The notes beneath the pieces were generated by a model. That model worked only from the letters and a program-made list of their open reading frames with translations. It made no database searches and was not told the DNA's origin. Positions 48,201-55,750 of a stretch of DNA of 64,000 nt are shown here, in pieces. Source of the DNA: Panopea generosa (lineage: Eukaryota > Mollusca > Bivalvia > Adapedonta > Hiatellidae); contig CM055909.1 in assembly GCA_029582155.1 (NCBI GenBank), forward strand, positions 49,230,412 through 49,294,411, written 5' to 3'. Both the position numbers and the translations under genes were made by a program. The first letter of the stretch is position 1. Each line of letters starts with the position of its first letter.

Positions 48201-49755
48201 AGGCCATGTATAACTTACAATCTGTCAAACAAACTGAGGTCATGTATAACTTACAATCTGTCAAACAAACTGAGGCCATGTATAACTTATAATCTGTCAA
48301 ACAAACTGAGGCCATGTATAACTTACAATCTGTCAAACAAACTGAGGCCATGTATAACTTACAATCTGTCAAACAAACTGAGGTCATGTATAACTTATAT
48401 TCTGTCAAACAAACTGAGGCCATGTATAACTTACAATCTGTCAAACAAACTGAGGCCATGTATAACTTACAATCTGTCAAACAAACTGAGACCATGTATA
48501 ACTTACAATCTGTCAAACAAACTGAGTCCATGTATAACTTACAATCTGTCAAACAAACTGAGGCCATGTATAACTTACAATCTGTCAAACAAACTGAGGC
48601 CATGTATAACTTACAATCTGTCAAACAAACTGAGGCCATGTATAACTTACAATCTGTCAAACAAACTGAGGCCATGTATAACTTACAATCTGTCAAAAGT
48701 GATGTTAACCAATTAAAAAATAACCAATGTTGACATTTAATGGGATATTGTTTATTTCTTAATTCCCTTTCACTTTAAAAAAAAATAAATTGAATATTAT
48801 TAACTAAAAATATTGAAATAATTATATTCTAAATTAAGTTGTATAATTAAAAACTTGGCTGTCTTAAAAAAATATGACTTGCATATGTATTGTATATGTA
48901 TTGTGTTGTGTTTATTACATGGATTGTTACTCTGTATTTTTGTATCGTTGACATTCATTTCAAAACTGCATCAGAACAGAATTTGTCCATTCATGGTATA
49001 TGTGTGTGTGTATGCTTTACTTTTCATTAATGAGCAAAGGAAAATAATGAAAGTATATTATTGTACACAAAAATGTGGAGATTGAGAATTGATAGCTTAC
49101 TTTTAATGGCATAGTTTGATATAGAGTCTACTAGTTGATAGATTTTAATAAAATGTATTTTGAGATGAAATTTCATTTTTTTGATAATGTTAAAGTGTGA
49201 GAAAGATGAGAGTTTTGTTTTCAAACCTGATACTAATACTAGACATTTTCAGATTATGGTTCTCATCATGTCTGTTAGTAGATTTCCTTCTTAAAATTAA
49301 AAAAACACAATTTAGTACTTATCTAAGTTTAATGTAAAAATATCATATAAAATATATTTAAATGCCGGCCCCAGTTAGCTCAGTTGGTAGCACATTTGAC
49401 TATCAGTCCAGGGGTCATGAGTTTGAATCCCTGCCCAGCCACAGTTTCAGTGATGATTGATATACATTGTGTTTCATTTTCATTTATCTCTCACCGCTGA
49501 TTCAAGTAGGAAAATTATCAGTTATTTGCAGATAAGGATGTGCTCAAGTATTGGTTCCAGGATCCCAGGAAAGAGGGGTTAGGTTAATTGATCATCTGTT
49601 AGCCCTTGATGGCATAAAAATACTCAAACAAATAAAATAAATAATGTTATTTTTGTTGTTTTTTTCAGGAATTTGATGCATACAAGAAACACACAACAGC
49701 GCTGTTAAAGAAGGAGAAGGAACTGAATGAGAGATTGAGACATCTCTGTGGTTGA
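30180..49755 (+). CDS. CCDC89: CCDC89-like coiled-coil gene, 7 coding exons (overall model)
   Basis: Joining 30180-30245, 30575-31044, 31504-31634, 33233-33369, 36771-36853, 39026-39119 and 49669-49755 gives one frame of 355 codons plus TGA; every junction is GT-AG and the phases agree. The product is almost entirely charged heptad-type coiled coil. It resembles vertebrate CCDC89 (374 residues in human, from memory) in order along its whole length: the [18 protein letters not shown] block, an NHE...KDEYK block, a TKEKDELL block and the C-terminal [17 protein letters not shown]89 (also called BOIP) is known in vertebrates as a testis-enriched coiled-coil protein reported to bind a Hey1-type bHLH factor; its molecular role is poorly defined. 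Introns range from about 0.33 to 10.5 kb. The human gene is, as I recall, intronless in its coding part, so the seven-exon structure is a useful contrast. Alternative last exons and a pseudo-exon are listed separately. Confidence 0.85.
30575..31044 (+). CDS. CCDC89: CCDC89 coding exon 2 (conserved N-terminal coiled coil)
   Basis: Residues 23-178 plus two bases of codon 179. The acceptor is tttctctttaag and the donor is TACAG|gtaggt. This exon holds the family's best-conserved block: [15 protein letters not shown], then [16 protein letters not shown], then [10 protein letters not shown], and later a [12 protein letters not shown] segment followed by [17 protein letters not shown]. The human protein has nearly identical strings at the same spacing. 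The region is highly charged with leucine/isoleucine heptads, so a long dimeric coiled coil is expected. Confidence 0.9.
31226..31400 (-). repeat. SINE family S1 copy in CCDC89 intron 2
   Basis: Carries single-copy versions of the segments that form the 74-bp array (cttcctgggtagattcg, gaactgagtgttgtttttt, gagaggcatgg) followed by the tRNA-like head aacctgcaacctctggcatg. It shows the ancestral, unexpanded state. Confidence 0.8.
31504..31634 (+). CDS. CCDC89: CCDC89 coding exon 3
   Basis: Completes codon 179 (AG|A, Arg) and encodes residues to 222 plus one base of codon 223. It begins [14 protein letters not shown] and ends [11 protein letters not shown], with a G|gtagga donor. It is coiled coil and Ala/Gln/Glu-rich. 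A decayed duplicate of this exon lies downstream in intron 4 at 33508-33625 with the same acceptor phase. Confidence 0.87.
31766..31915 (-). repeat. SINE family S3 copy, reverse, CCDC89 intron 3
   Basis: Reverse of S3 tail and body: ggtctaacgccattttcgac, ccagttttattggtggagga, ttcacataaagtttttggtg, then acttgaacctacgatct. Confidence 0.75.
32011..32195 (-). repeat. SINE family S4 copy, reverse, CCDC89 intron 3
   Basis: Tail cttcgattgtgaaacaagtt, body tagaaccagtactaagcata and gccttgctcaaagacacc, head gatgctctaccactggacca in reverse (tRNA-like). Confidence 0.78.
32399..32630 (+). repeat. SINE family S3 copy, CCDC89 intron 3
   Basis: Head ttggccaagtggtctaagg, B box gtcataggttcgagtcctg, body ttgcagaaggacggttgttc and tail gtaaaactggatatgtcat. 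It lies just upstream of the 35-bp acceptor-bearing array. Confidence 0.82.
32641..33237. repeat. 35-bp tandem array carrying splice-acceptor copies
   Basis: About 17-18 units of 33-35 bases with the core ataattgttatattgtgcag and gtgctcacatgtc. The last three AG positions before the real one are 33128, 33163 and 33197; the functional AG is at 33231-33232. Every unit repeats the pyrimidine/U-rich stretch, the CAG and the GTGCT that also begins exon 4. One unit has gcaggagct and the first is degenerate. Confidence 0.92.
33233..33369 (+). CDS. CCDC89: CCDC89 coding exon 4
   Basis: Residues 223-268. It starts at gatattgtgcag|GTGCTAATTAC and ends at ATACAG|gtaaag in phase 0. It encodes [14 protein letters not shown] and then [15 protein letters not shown] followed by QRGKIIQ, matching the vertebrate TREKEELLQLSIERGK block. 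Its acceptor and first five bases are the last unit of the 35-bp tandem array that fills the upstream intron, so the true 3' splice site sits at the edge of about 17 near-identical copies. Confidence 0.88.
33508..33625 (+). pseudogene. Decayed duplicate of CCDC89 exon 3, or poison exon
   Basis: Behind an AG at 33506-33507, in the same phase as exon 3 (AG|A), the frame reads [16 protein letters not shown], then [20 protein letters not shown] and NLI-type residues before TAA at 33623-33625. Exon 3 reads [14 protein letters not shown]...KALQHKLTD, and the bases around GGCATTACAG and CATTACA.CA.AAACTGA also match. It lies in intron 4, after exon 4. Spliced directly to exon 2 it would give a 217-residue truncated protein; spliced after exon 4 (phase 0) the frame would differ. 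It is either a dead exon copy or a rarely used terminating exon. Confidence 0.6.
33895..36485. repeat. 18-bp tandem array in CCDC89 intron 4
   Basis: The unit is close to gatctgtctgacatcatt. From about 35530 to 36300 the units are highly uniform; from 33895 to 35530 they are diverged and grouped into longer blocks with ttgttttgtcttgtctggc and ttgtctgagtacattgat. The period of 18 keeps frames open on both strands (IDLSDI and SDRSIM type), which produces many spurious ORFs. Confidence 0.92.
36771..36853 (+). CDS. CCDC89: CCDC89 coding exon 5
   Basis: Residues 269-295 plus two bases. The acceptor is ttaaaactgcag and the donor is TTTGA|gtaagtg, close to consensus. It encodes [16 protein letters not shown] and then [12 protein letters not shown], coiled coil matching the EEKLEIANEDRK region of human CCDC89. 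Confidence 0.85.
36868..37125 (-). mobile_element. Repeat family M12 copy, CCDC89 intron 5
   Basis: Opens tttttagctcgccaggacga and runs through tgtagacacccaggttaaac, atctatgcaaccaaccattg and gttatggccctttttggaca. It begins 15 bases after the exon 5 donor. Open frames on both strands here belong to the repeat. Confidence 0.78.
37181..37367 (-). repeat. SINE family S1 copy, CCDC89 intron 5 (inverted pair, left)
   Basis: Reverse-oriented S1: tail actaattcattttaacttg, middle gtttcctgggtggaaccagt, head ggatcaaaccctctacctcc. Faces an opposite copy 120 bases away. Confidence 0.82.
37487..37668 (+). repeat. SINE family S1 copy, CCDC89 intron 5 (inverted pair, right)
   Basis: Forward S1: head gggtggtagtgcaaaagtg, B box gttgcgggtttgatcccta, tail caatcaagctaaaataaatt. 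With the previous copy it can form a long hairpin in the pre-mRNA. Confidence 0.82.
37958..38165 (-). repeat. SINE family S2 copy, reverse, CCDC89 intron 5
   Basis: Reverse of the S2 body and head: tttatgccatcgagggata, then tgataactttctcacttga and atcatcactgagactgttgc followed by the B-box reverse complement ggccctggattga. Confidence 0.75.
38335..38480 (+). repeat. 150-bp dispersed repeat, copy 2, CCDC89 intron 5
   Basis: Same segments as at 1806 (ggtttgcattgtagctaggc, ctcgccgtaatcta), again ending at a TA-rich tract. Possibly a SINE-like or TA-inserting element. Confidence 0.8.
39026..39119 (+). CDS. CCDC89: CCDC89 coding exon 6 (branch point for alternative 3' ends)
   Basis: Completes codon 296 and runs to residue 327 in phase 0. 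The acceptor is cttcctttttag and the donor is AAG|gtaatgg. It encodes [15 protein letters not shown] and then [16 protein letters not shown], matching EAVAVDSNLRVRELQRK in human. Its phase-0 donor is compatible with three different downstream last exons (41681, 43017 and 49669). Confidence 0.87.
39127..39356. repeat. 77-bp triplication just after exon 6 donor
   Basis: gacattcataaacctcttat begins at 39131, 39208 and 39285, and each copy continues through gtgacctctagggtcaatac and tagtaatagt. The first copy starts about 10 bases after the 5' splice site. Confidence 0.9.
40073..40248. mobile_element. MITE family M2, copy B, CCDC89 intron 6
   Basis: Ends CAGTCAAATCTGTCATAAGC and cagatttgactg; the interior cagcttaatagaggtgacca matches the other copies. 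TA on the left side; the right side has CA. Confidence 0.75.
40345..40835. repeat. 30-bp tandem array in CCDC89 intron 6
   Basis: About 16 units of gtggtcaaatatctgaggc followed by a variable gtgaggtgggt. Left-hand units are more diverged (acctaaggcatgagatg). The period is divisible by three, giving open frames that are not genes. Confidence 0.88.
40838..40990 (+). repeat. SINE family S4 fragment
   Basis: Contains atcttgagcaagacacatga and ttatgcttagtaatcgtttt, then aggaacacattgagaatatt, which corresponds to the S4 body; the head is replaced by the 30-bp array. Confidence 0.4.
41424..41585 (+). repeat. tRNA-derived SINE, family S6
   Basis: Head tgatgtagtgatacagcatt and B box gtcctgggttcaatccctgg, followed by gtatccgggaaccggacaat. 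A single copy in this window, just upstream of alternative last exon A. Confidence 0.45.
41681..41809 (+). CDS. CCDC89: Alternative last exon A of CCDC89-like gene
   Basis: A 42-codon frame plus TGA behind a good acceptor (aataattttttcag), in the phase 0 demanded by exon 6. It would end the protein with a basic tail [14 protein letters not shown] followed by [18 protein letters not shown] and a short Ser/Tyr tail, giving 369 residues. The block KPN..GH-[LV]-YDV-x-KTPLT recurs in alternative last exon B. I know no domain of this form; the shared block and phase argue for real coding exons. No AATAAA is obvious soon after the stop. Confidence 0.6.
   Translation, partial: EKKTRIKSSKINIFLKRKPNAQGHLYDVTKTPLTPSYSTSLK
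42237..42444 (-). mobile_element. piggyBac-like hairpin MITE, copy 3, between alternative last exons
   Basis: Exact TTAA on both sides (42233-42236, 42445-42448) and ends CCCTTTAC...GTAAAGGG, as expected for piggyBac-type elements. The hairpin core is gtgcaggaagagttcagatt with gcttgtaacaagc at its tip. Confidence 0.85.
43017..43151 (+). CDS. CCDC89: Alternative last exon B of CCDC89-like gene
   Basis: A 44-codon frame plus TGA behind acceptor tgaaacaatttcag, phase 0. It encodes [15 protein letters not shown] then [15 protein letters not shown] and a Lys/Ser-rich tail, for a 371-residue product. The tail shares KPN, GH-x-YDV and KTPLT with last exon A, so the two look like an exon duplication. 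A possible poly(A) signal ATTAAA lies at 43379-43384, about 230 bases after the stop. A piggyBac-like MITE (42237-42444) sits between the two exons. Confidence 0.6.
   Translation, partial: DRKARSHSYKVKPNGHVYDVVKTPLTNGQGFSVVKKMSCKGNTT
43152..44295. other. CCDC89 intron 6 segment, possible 3' UTR of isoform B
   Basis: Candidate poly(A) signals ATTAAA at 43379-43384 and AATAAA at 43956-43961. Otherwise AT-rich with no repeat recognised. Confidence 0.4.
44296..44474. mobile_element. MITE family M2, copy C, CCDC89 intron 6
   Basis: Ends CAGTCAAACCTGTCTTAATC and ctggttttgactg, flanked by TA. The interior gcttaagacaagtggctgct is shared. Confidence 0.78.
45402..45668 (+). repeat. SINE family S2 copy, seed of the 36-bp array
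   Basis: tRNA-like head with A box aaactcagtcagtagcg and B box gttgtgagttggaatcccc, then the body tttcattttctctaaccactg and ccaggaaagaatggttaggt. The copy at 49368 has the same order. Its A-rich tail, attcaaacaaact, passes directly into the first 36-bp repeat unit. Confidence 0.82.
45669..48698. repeat. 36-bp tandem array, about 84 units, in CCDC89 intron 6
   Basis: The unit reads aaacaaactgaggccatgta then taacttacaatctgtc. It starts in the tail of the S2 SINE at 45402-45668 and stops at gtgatgttaaccaatt. Being 36 bases long, it keeps both strands open: [12 protein letters not shown] on plus (to 412 codons) and [12 protein letters not shown] on minus (to 462 codons). Variant units (ttatattctg, gagacc, gccgtg) show block copying: 46981-47230 and 48241-48490 share the same variants at an offset of 1260 bases (35 units). 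Confidence 0.93.
49368..49645 (+). repeat. SINE family S2 copy in CCDC89 intron 6
   Basis: A near-intact tRNA-derived SINE: A box gttagctcagttggtagc, B box gagtttgaatccctgcc, body, and tail ctcaaacaaataaaataaat. It ends only about 25 bases before the exon 7 acceptor, leaving the polypyrimidine tract intact. Confidence 0.85.
49669..49755 (+). CDS. CCDC89: CCDC89 coding exon 7 (conserved C terminus)
   Basis: Residues 328-355 and TGA, after a strong polypyrimidine acceptor (gttttttttcag type). It encodes [15 protein letters not shown] and [13 protein letters not shown], which matches the C terminus of vertebrate CCDC89 (KKHS..LLSKERELNGKLRHL). This is the ancestral-type ending; the two upstream last exons would replace it. 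Confidence 0.9.
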   Translation, partial: EFDAYKKHTTALLKKEKELNERLRHLCG

Positions 49756-49870
49756 GGCAGTAATGCATGTACACGACTTTGTTTAATACTGAGACATTCA
49801 CTACCATTCTAGTGATCTGAAATGGAGACAGAATTTCACAATAAAACAACTGCTGGGTACAGATCTTGAC
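49756..49870 (+). terminator. CCDC89: CCDC89 3' UTR and poly(A) signal
   Basis: A canonical AATAAA is at 49840-49845, 85 bases after the exon 7 stop. Cleavage would be expected about 15-25 bases later. This supports a short 3' UTR for the ancestral-type isoform. Confidence 0.6.
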
Positions 49871-50150
49871 AGGGTGTAAATGTTTCAATATTTGTATGAA
49901 ATCTTATTTAGTATAGTTATTTATTTATTATAGAAATATTGTTACTGTTGTATGCCCTATTGGCCATCACTGCATATAAGATCTAATGAAAAAATGTTTC
50001 TTTCCATCTGTGCCATTGGCGTCTGCTATTTTTGCCAGTTTGCATTATAATTATATATCATTGGGACCAGAGATAATTTGAAATACATGTTATGGTTTGG
50101 AAATGGAAGAGATGAAAATAATTAGATATATATTTCCTGGGCTGTGGTTT

Positions 50151-50361
50151 AGGTCATTATAAATTAATTGCTAGATTATCATCCAAATTTTTCTTAAAAA
50201 TGGGGAGGGCAGAAGGATTTTATTTTTTATTTTCATTTTTAAAACTTTTGATGTTATTTTTTAATATATTTTTTTTGATATGAAAATAAAAAGGGTCGCA
50301 GCAGCATTAAAATTAGGGGGTGGGTGGGGATGATAATCTAGCAATTAATTTATTATGGCCT
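50151..50361. mobile_element. TIR element family M7, copy 2
   Basis: Inverted ends attataaattaattgctaga and tctagcaattaatttattat, about 30 bases each. The interior resembles copy 1 (tccaaatttttcttaaaaa, atgaaaataaaaagggt). Confidence 0.75.
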
Positions 50362-53300
50362 TGCCGACATTTACTTAAAAACTTTTAATGTTTTAAGGAT
50401 TCACAAAGCGAAGCATCGTTGAATACCCATGGATAATTCATTACAATACTCTCCATTCATTGATGGATGGAGAGTATTCAGAATTGTCAACCGGGGATAT
50501 CGGACGATGACAGCAAAGTTAATGTTGATGAAACTTGAACCAGAAGTCACAAGAACTTGACAGATTTTTCAATTTGCTCCATCTAAGAGTAAATGGTATA
50601 AAGGATGATCTTGTTCATGCTGCTTATTGGTGTGTAGGTTTACAAGTTCCAAATTTCACTTCACCAAAGGGGCGTAGTTACAATTAAACATGAAGTCACA
50701 TAGAAATACTGTATCTTTTAAAAAAATCTTAACTTAGTACATGTATTTGGCAGTCAACACGAGCTTATGCGGATTTTTTTCTCCAAATTTTTGCAGATTT
50801 TGAGCTATTGCATTATAAATAGGAGAATAACGTTAGACATTCAAAAAAATGTGATTCATATGTCATATTGTATGGGGAAGTAAACTGGGAAGTTTCTTGT
50901 AGCACACTTATTGTATATTTTGACAGTTTATAAACCAGAGGCCCACTTAACCAATCTTTGTAAGTCTTTTTTTCCTTCTTTTCTTAAATTCACGATTGTT
51001 CTTATAATGTTTGTGTATGATTAAATGATTGTAACTTTTTTCTTAACTCTAAATGTTAGGCTTAACCATTTGGTAAACATTAAAAAGTTGGTAAAACATG
51101 CCTCAGGAATTCATCTGGGCTGTGTTCAGTTTGTTTAAACGTTTAATTTGTTTGCAAATGTTTGATAACAGAAGTTAACAGAGAGTTGTTTCTTGTGTTT
51201 AATCACATGGTTCATTGGGAAATGGAGGGACAGGGAGGATGTAGTCCAATTTCCGTTCACTTTTCATTCGTTTGATAATTGTTTGTGTTTATAAACAGAG
51301 TAAACATATTTAACGGTGCTGAATGCAGCCAAGATAATTATGTATAATTGGGAGTAGTGAACAGTTGCTTAAAATAGTGCATTTCTAACTGGGAACACAA
51401 GAATACACATCATTTCCCTTAAAAACTTACTTCTTTTTAATATCATTATAATAGATACAAAGCCTAATGCTCTCCTCAGGAAAAATATATGATTATTTAA
51501 ACTGGCATAATTTATATGCTTGCTATTTGTAAAGGGTCTTTCCCAATTTCCTGGCCTCGTAATGTTACTTCATCCAATGATTTCATCTTTATTCATTGTA
51601 AAAATGTATTGGTAATCTCTTATTGTTAGCTCAGTGTCCCAGTGTTCTAAGGTGCTGATGTTTTAATAACCACTTACCTCTTACCAATTGGGTTGTGGGT
51701 TTGAGCCCCTATGGGTCCAAAAACTTAGAAAAGTTAGCCAGATACTTGCGGAAGGACGATTGTTCCGCTCAGATTCATTCTGAGATTTTTCTACACGAAT
51801 AAAACTGGATATGCCATATATTATATAACTTGTTATGTGTTGAAAATTGTGTTATACTTCATTGTTATTGTTAGAAACAACGTAACTTGCTCTTCATTCT
51901 CAACTCATTCTTCAATTATGCAATATCATTGTTTTCAATGTAAGCAACGTTTAAAAGGAACATCGTTATTGTTAATGATTTATATTTAATTCTACACGAA
52001 AATGTATATGTAATTATTTTGTGATGAGTTTTTAAATCATTTGATTAATTACATTTTTCGGACTGCCTGAAATTGTCTATTAAATGCTTAACGTGTTAGT
52101 CTCATATCGTACACCGTCCAATATTATTTTTTTACCTGTATTTTAATATAAAACCGAAACTGTGATTGTTTTATGTTCATATATGTAACATGCTTAGATT
52201 ACTAGTATTCTATTTAATTAAAACATGCTAAACTTAGCTTGCCTTGATTTGTTTTTGTTTTAAGTGTATCTACCAAATTACTCTAGTAGACAAAAGGCCG
52301 AATATTTAAAACTTTTACATAACAAAATGCTTGAATTGACAAATTGTTACATATATAAAACTACAGCATTTTTATATATGCAATGTTCTTGAAAATGAAT
52401 TACATTTGCTGAACATTCGTGAGATTATAAGAATCTTACATGGGTTGTAGGTCTGGATAGAAAATTCCATCCAGAGGGAGAGCCTCATTTCCGCGAAAAC
52501 AGGGGATGGAATCTGAACCGAAAAAGCCATATAAGCTTATTTTTCTTGCACACAATGGCTTTTAAGACGTCAAATTAAATATATTTTATCGTATGTTTAA
52601 ATACATCACGTTGTAAATTGTTCCAACTTCACAGCAGGGTTGGATGAGTCGATAGAGGGAGTGTAGGATGAAATTTCTGTACCCAGTAAAAATACATGGA
52701 AATCGTTGTCCGGTATGCAAGAATATAAGAATCTAAAATGGGTTTGAGGCTCAGATAGAAAATTCTATCCTGAGGGATAACTGTTTTGGTGGGAACAAAG
52801 CTCTACCAAGTTAGCATGAAAATAGTGAACTCGAAGGGGTAGAATGGGTTTACAAGTTCCACTCTAAAGTTAGTAATTAGTTTTTTTTCCAAAAAATAAA
52901 ATTGGTCTGATCTAGATAAATGACCTTGCTGGTGATGATGGAACGTTAGATATAAATATCAACTGTTAAAGACAAGGGTGATAACTTTAGTTATCAAATA
53001 AAGCATGTTTGAAGCTTGTCCAACCAACTGTGTAAGTTTAGTTAAGATCCATTAATAGATATGGTTGATATTGCTAGTATGTCCACATGGTTAAATAAAG
53101 AAACTTTTGATCACTCAAAGGCCCCAACTTTGACATAAATGATCAAAACTGACCAGTTTTTGTTTTTGTTACTGATCTATAGCTATAACTCCATTGTAAG
53201 TTTGGTAAAGATCCAATGAAAAATGTGAGTGCTAGAATGAACATAAACCTAAAAGTTAATGGTCGGACATCAAGTGATCAGAGACATTGCGACGTTCGCT

Positions 53301-53414
53301 CTGGTGAATTAAAGACAAATAAAGATCCCTTTATTTCTATATTTTTCAACACCTTAAGATATGCAATGTATTTCTTATCATTTAAACAGTTTAGAAAAAA
53401 AATTAGCTTAAAAT
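50362..53414. other. Intergenic, convergent gene gap
   Basis: Contains the S3 SINE (51626-51868), a small hairpin around 50445-50480 (tactctccattcattgatgg / atggagagta) and a diverged repeat with tagaaaattccatcc (52455) and tagaaaattctatcc (52757). No gene seen. Confidence 0.5.
51626..51868 (+). repeat. SINE family S3 copy
   Basis: Degenerate head tcagtgtcccagtgttctaa, B box gttgtgggtttgagcccct, body cttgcggaaggacgattgtt, tail aataaaactggatatgccat. Confidence 0.72.
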
Positions 53415-53632
53415 TATTTATTTTACTTTGACTGTGAATCAAGTTATTACAAATCAGCTGGAAAACCTTCCTGAGTAGACCCAGTCTAAAGCTCGAATTC
53501 TTTCTGAGTAGAATCAGTCTAAAGCTTGAAGTCTTCCTGAGTAGAACCAGTCTGAAGCATATGCGGAAAAGGCATCTTGCTTGAGGACACCACACATAGA
53601 TATGGCAGAGGAATGAACCCAAAACCCTTATA
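53415..53632 (-). repeat. SINE family S4 copy, reverse, with internal triplication
   Basis: Starts ttattttactttgactgtga; the segment ttcctgagtaga..cagtctaaagc occurs three times (near 53470, 53505 and 53535). It then continues gcatcttgcttgaggacacc. This is a small-scale example of the same internal SINE expansion seen in the 74-bp array. Confidence 0.65.
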
Positions 53633-53664
53633 ATTTCATTAACTACCAGTAACTAATCTTTTTT

Positions 53665-53958
53665 AAGGGAGTATATCAGGGAAACAATGCTATAAATGTC
53701 TAAAAAAATAAGATTATTTTTAAAAAACGCGGTAAACTTGAAACAAAATCCCCAGTCCAAAATTAGCACTTTAATATGGTTTGATGAATACGTCACAAAA
53801 TGTGTTGCCATTTAAAGTGGAAAATCTATTTTAGTCTGACCTATGTGCAAAATGCAAGGTCGGTGAGTATATATAGGCATGTTATACTGGTGGGGAAAGA
53901 AATGTTTTTAGCCAATTCGACAATTTTGAAAAATCCTTAAAAATTCCCTTTAAAGGAA
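53665..53958 (+). mobile_element. 0.5-kb MITE family M10 copy, internally deleted
   Basis: Opens taagggagtatatcaggg and closes near ccttaaaaattccctttaa. It has the shared ctattttagtctgacctatg and tgtttttagccaattcgaca segments. Confidence 0.7.
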
Positions 53959-54005
53959 AATATCATGAATTTAAGAAATCAACTTTATTTATTGATGTTC
54001 ATTGG

Positions 54006-54475
54006 CATCAAGGACTTATAAAGAAGGATAGGAAACTTGCATCTCTCTCCTAAATGTTGATGAAATCACATGTAAAGTATTAATAATTTGGAAAATTAAT
54101 CATTCAAACTTCACAGGCAACTGAATTCTTCTACATAAAAAGTTAGGTGTATGCACAGTAATCCTAAATGTTTTATTATATTTTAAACATGCAAAATGAT
54201 ATTGATTTTAAAATATTGCCATTCAAGGTAAAAATTCAAATACTTTCCATGAATTTACAATTTTTTTTATCAGAAGTACTTCAACAATTTAAAACATAAT
54301 TTGATGGGAATGATCTCATTTTGTAGATAATTCCATTGTGTAAAGAAATAATTTTGAAATGTATTTCTGAGATGAATAAAAGTAAAGATATCTGAAAACG
54401 AGATTTTGCGAGAATATGCGAGTATTCATAACATCTCAAAGTTGCATTTCCTTTTATATATAATTCCTTGGTTTA
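54006..54475 (+). mobile_element. 0.48-kb MITE family M11 copy
   Basis: Opens tcaaggacttataaagaagg; contains tttctgagatgaataaaagt and gcgagaatatgcgagta; closes tcctttta..taattccttgg. Confidence 0.72.
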
Positions 54476-54546
54476 AATTATAAAATCAAAATTTACCTGA
54501 CTAATCTGTTTAAAGGTAGTGTATCATGAAAAAATGAATAAATTTC

Positions 54547-55238
54547 TTAAAGGGAGTACAGTCAAACCTGTGTAAGTGGTCACCTCTATTAAGCAGCCAC
54601 ATGCTTAAGCAGCCACATTTGATACATCCCATTTTTATGCTTTCAGTGCAAAGTAACCTGTATTAAGCAACAACCTGTCTTAAAAGTCCACTTTTGCTTC
54701 TTCCCTTGACTGGCTGCTAAATACAGGTTTGACTGTATATCGGGAAAAAACGCTAAGAATGTCCTTAAAAATGAAATTATTTCTAAAATGCATAAAAGGA
54801 ATCTAATTATCATAAATCAATAAAATCTGAATGGTTTGGTATGTCAGATTCCCAAAATCAAAGTTTCAATGTCAGTTGCAAACTTGAAATGAAACCACCA
54901 TTCTGAAAATAGACAGTACTTAAATACTGTTTGATGACCTTCACATTGTAGTTCAGACTCTTTCTAAGATGAAACAAATTTTATAACATTTAAACTTATA
55001 TGACAGATCGAAATGAAATACTAATGAAATCAATCACTATTTGGGCGGGAAATCTATTTTAGTCTAATCTAGGCCAATAGCCCAAGTTAGGAAACCCCTT
55101 TACAATATATTATTTTGGGTATTGTTAAATAGATATTCTTTTGGCAATACAGGGTCATCGAGTATATTGAGTGTGACATATTGGTAAAAAGTTATTTTAG
55201 CCAATTCTTAATTTAAAATTGTTGATATACTCCCTTTA
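54547..55238 (+). mobile_element. 0.5-kb MITE family M10 copy with nested M2 MITE
   Basis: Opens ttaaagggag, interrupted at TA by M2 copy D, then continues tatcgggaaaaaacgct and closes gatatactccctttaga. The full internal set (gatgaccttcacattgta, ctattttagtctaatctagg) is present. Confidence 0.78.
54559..54735. mobile_element. MITE family M2, copy D, nested
   Basis: Ends CAGTCAAACCTGTGTAAGTG and aggtttgactg with TA on both sides. Removing it and one TA restores ttaaagggagtatatcggg, the terminal sequence of the 0.5-kb MITE family, so the insertion event is clear. Confidence 0.82.
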
Positions 55239-55736
55239 GAATATAAAATTATTTTCAAAATGGTTACAAAGCATTTCGTTATCATGAATAAATAAAATCC
55301 AGTATATTTGGTATATCAACTCCACCAAAACGTATCATAACAATATTTTAATCAGAGTGGTAAACTTGAAACCAAATTTCCATTCTAGAAATAGACACTG
55401 CTAATATACTGCTTGATGACCTTCACATCATCATAAGGAGTCAACAAAGTCTACAATATGTAAACCAGTATGGCAGATAAAATCAATATCAAAATGAAAT
55501 TACTTTGATATGTCATGAAATATGTTATTTAAACATGAACTCTAGTTTAGTCTAACCTGGATGTGCAGGCAAAGTTAAGAAATCCCTTTTCAAGACATTA
55601 TTATGTTATGTTTAAATAGATATTTTTATGGCCAAACCGGGGTCAGTGAGTACATACAGGCATGATGTATTGGAGAAAAAAATGTTTTTATGCAATTTAA
55701 GAGTTTTGAAAAATCCTTATATACTTCCTTTAAAAT
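55239..55736 (+). mobile_element. 0.5-kb MITE family M10 copy abutting SLC23 terminal exon
   Basis: Body gtggtaaacttgaaaccaaa, ttgatgaccttcacatcatc and tagtctaacctggatgtgca; closes atatacttcctttaaa. It follows the previous copy directly and lies within the expected SLC23 3' UTR on the other strand. Confidence 0.72.
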
Positions 55737-55750
55737 GTTTATTTGACTAT

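Noticed and set aside
47054..48696. 412-codon plus and 462-codon minus open frames
   Set aside because: Both are read-throughs of a 36-bp tandem repeat inside a CCDC89 intron; an open frame is expected when the period is a multiple of three and the unit lacks stops. No start context, splice or codon-use evidence supports a gene.
45669..48698. CRISPR-like regular spacing
   Set aside because: Units are contiguous with no unique spacers; the DNA is eukaryotic.
49368..49440. tRNA gene
   Set aside because: A and B boxes are present, but the cloverleaf is imperfect and the sequence continues into a repeated SINE body and A-rich tail shared with 45402.
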